Below, piece after piece: positions 62,204 to 64,000 of a DNA stretch of 64,000 bases. The DNA lies in assembly GCA_963693285.1 (NCBI GenBank), contig OY848918.1, positions 1,619,501-1,683,500 on the forward strand. The letters run 5' to 3'. This stretch comes from Xestospongia muta (taxonomy: Eukaryota; Porifera; Demospongiae; Haplosclerida; Petrosiidae). Position 1 is the first letter of the stretch. Each line of letters starts with the position of its first letter. A program made the position numbers and the translations under genes. The notes under the pieces are model-generated. The model worked only from the letters and a program-made list of their open reading frames with translations. It did no database searches and was not told where the DNA came from.

Positions 62204-63401
62204 TTACAATACAATTTCTTCATAATTGCATGTATTTCTTGTTAACTGTACTGTTGTATATGATGGATTAGTCTCTAACTCTACTCCTCTTCTCCTCATC
62301 TCAAATCTGTGTACTATAATTAATACAATTTTATGACTAAACCAAGAATAAACTAATAATTAAACATACCTTCATCATATGATGGATTATGACTTACAGC
62401 TAATTCATTATCTATTGCAAAGTGTTGTACAATAGGTAATGACTTCTATTTTCTCTTACTTTCAATCCGATGTTGTTGACTAATCTTCTTAAAATATACA
62501 GTAATACTAACTCCAGCTATTATCACTATTATAACTATTACAATAGTTATACCAATGCTTGTAAAGATCACCATGGCATCTGCGTAAAAAAGAGTGGATG
62601 CTATAAAATTATTTTTACATGATGTTCTGAGAGAAGGCTCAGTCATAGTGGTAGTTTCTCCATTTTTCATAGAACTAGTTTTGTTATCAATTGTTATATC
62701 ACTTGATGTAGTACCTGGTATGATAGAACAACACATTATTAATGGTCAATAACTGCTTACTGATAGTAATAACTGTCTCTGTAGGAGATGGTAGTGGTAA
62801 GATATACTCCAGTACTTGAGGGTACACAACAGATGGGTTAGTTATAATAGTACCATCTACTATATCATGAGCTGTCACAGTATAGTTACCACTAACTGGT
62901 AGAGTTATATACTGGTATACTCTACTCTCCTCTATACTGGATTTACTCATATTAATAGACTTCACAATTCCTTTAGAAGACTCTCTAAATATCACATGAC
63001 ATCCATCAGCAGTAGATCTCTCAGCAAACCTACACTCTACAACAACTGAACCATTATCAGAGTAGTACTGTAGAGTGAGTCCTTGAACATGGTAGGTTGC
63101 TATGGTAATTGATGAAGTGAGTCTCATATCAATCAAAGTACTATATTGTATACTCACTAAATGATGATTCATTCCTTTTTTTAGAGTTATTAAAATGATC
63201 CAATATATCAACAATAAAGGTATATCTCAATAGAGGATCAATATTTGATGTAGTATAGTTAACTGTGACTGACTGACAATCTTCTGATGAAAAACACATA
63301 ATATCTCTACAAGTGTATTCTATTTCGGTTCCATTTAGTAGTGAGTTATCATTCAAAATGCCCAGTAATGTGCTATTACATAGTCTAGGATAACCTGTTA
63401 T
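62204..63401 (-). CDS. A12: 3' half of a family A receptor with an unusual short tail (5' exons absent)
   Basis: Open exons: 63158-63401 (FN3-2, ITGYPRLC type), 62761-63099 (X), 62619-62714 (stem, TTTMTEPS), 62460-62579 (membrane, then FKKISQQHR), 62370-62411 and 62204-62313 (tail). Phases are consistent throughout and the stop is TAA at 62204-62206. The tail has SHNPSYDEV, NPSYTTV and NYEEIVL, parallel to A2 but diverged. Its tail intron is 56 bases, which fixes the acceptor used in the other short-tail copies. From 63402 to 64000 there is family B first-exon repeat and flank sequence but no FN3-1 or Ig exon. The gene is therefore either 5'-truncated, like A1, or its first exons lie beyond the window. 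Confidence 0.75.
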
Positions 63402-63429
63402 CTAAAGATATCTATCAGTATTAAAGCAT

Positions 63430-64000
63430 TCTATATTTTATTATATTGTAATTAGATGTTTACAAGTATTGCTTCCTCTAGTGTTACTATAGTTACAACA
63501 ACCGCAATCACAAAGAGACACCTTACAGTGAACACAACAAAAATTGAACTATATCAAGTCAATTCATATTTAATTGTTTAATTTCAAGAAACATCATTCA
63601 GCATATTTATTTCATATTTCTATAGTATTTCTTTGTTTTCTACAGTGTAATATTTGGGGGAAAGAGATAGTTTATAATCTTATATTATAACTATATTATG
63701 TATCATTTACTGGTATTAGTATTATATGTTACATGTAATGAGATGTTTACCAGTATTGTTTTCTCTAGTGTTACTATGGTTACAATAATAATAGTCACAA
63801 TTAAATAACAATGATAGAACACTAAAAATACTAAAGATATAGTGTTTAGTTAATTTAAAGAATTAATTGAGTTTTACAATAATCATCAATAATATATTAA
63901 TATGATTATACTAACACTAATATTGATGATATCACTGACTCCACCCACAGTATCATCCCATAAAATGATGTCATAGAAGTGTCACAGTCATTTATATAAT
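63430..64000. repeat. Two family B first-exon repeats and shared flank
   Basis: Hydrophobic first-exon repeats (tctagtgttactat and complement-side TIVTLEKT) occur at about 63465-63530 and 63755-63820. 63930-64000 matches 8466-8535. No further exon is seen before the window ends. Confidence 0.5.

Overview
The window looks like AT-rich animal DNA, most likely from a sponge. The genes are built from many small exons separated by GT-AG introns that are mostly 45-60 bases long. The domains are metazoan (Ig, fibronectin III, tyrosine-bearing cytoplasmic tails), and Ty3/Gypsy and LINE remnants are present. A demosponge such as Amphimedon would fit, but the species is an inference. Reading frames and exon joins below were worked out by hand on the minus strand; no expression data or database search was available.

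The main content is a tandem cluster, all on the minus strand, of one receptor family (local name family A). The full plan is: signal peptide, one Ig domain, two fibronectin III-like domains, a highly conserved unrecognised membrane-proximal domain (domain X), a stem, one transmembrane segment and a cytoplasmic tail. Almost every ectodomain exon is phase 1-1. Seven copies give uninterrupted spliced models: A2 (564 aa), A3 (560 aa by one route), A4 (614 aa), A6 (572 aa), A7 (553 aa), A9 (846 aa) and A10 (962 aa). A5 is open except for one nonsense codon in a skippable tail exon. A1, A8, A11, A12a and the 5'-truncated A12 are fragments or broken copies.

Tails are of two main kinds. A2, A3, A6 and A7 have a short tail with NPAY, NPSY and YENI motifs (loosely ITAM-like). 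A5, A9 and A10 have a long multi-exon tail with ITIM-like motifs (SHYVEV, SQYADI, SRYVKV, IQYSDI). A4 has a third kind. Near-identical ectodomains on different tails, a hybrid transmembrane exon in A6, and an 818-base identical block shared by A2 and A3 show active exchange between copies. This resembles paired activating/inhibitory receptor or allorecognition gene complexes. That function is a hypothesis; I know of no description of this locus.

A second, smaller receptor-like family (family B) is interleaved: B1 6.4-8.0 kb, B2 23.6-24.7 kb, B3 27.6-28.7 kb, B4 41.9-43.2 kb, and scrap B5 at 55.7-55.9 kb. It has a transmembrane exon and a Pro/Ser-rich tail, but every copy I read is broken or rearranged, with exon pieces inverted.

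Layout: 0-1.3 kb, fragments of a ubiquitin protease and a C48-like protease/PHD protein; 1.9-2.8 kb A1; 3.3-5.7 kb A2; 6.4-8.0 kb B1; 8.8-11.7 kb A3; 11.7-14.5 kb gene-poor; 14.6-17.2 kb A4; 18.5-23.2 kb A5; B2; 25.1-27.2 kb A6; B3; 29.1-31.2 kb A7; 31.3-33.7 kb Gypsy debris and tandem repeats; 33.8-35.9 kb A8; 36.9-41.6 kb A9; B4; 43.2-49.5 kb gene-poor with Gypsy debris and a tandem hairpin-ended repeat; 49.6-55.3 kb A10; 56.4-58.6 kb A11; 59.5-60.9 kb A12a; 61.1-61.9 kb LINE; 62.2-63.4 kb A12. No rRNA, CRISPR or bacterial-type feature was seen; tRNAs were not searched exhaustively.
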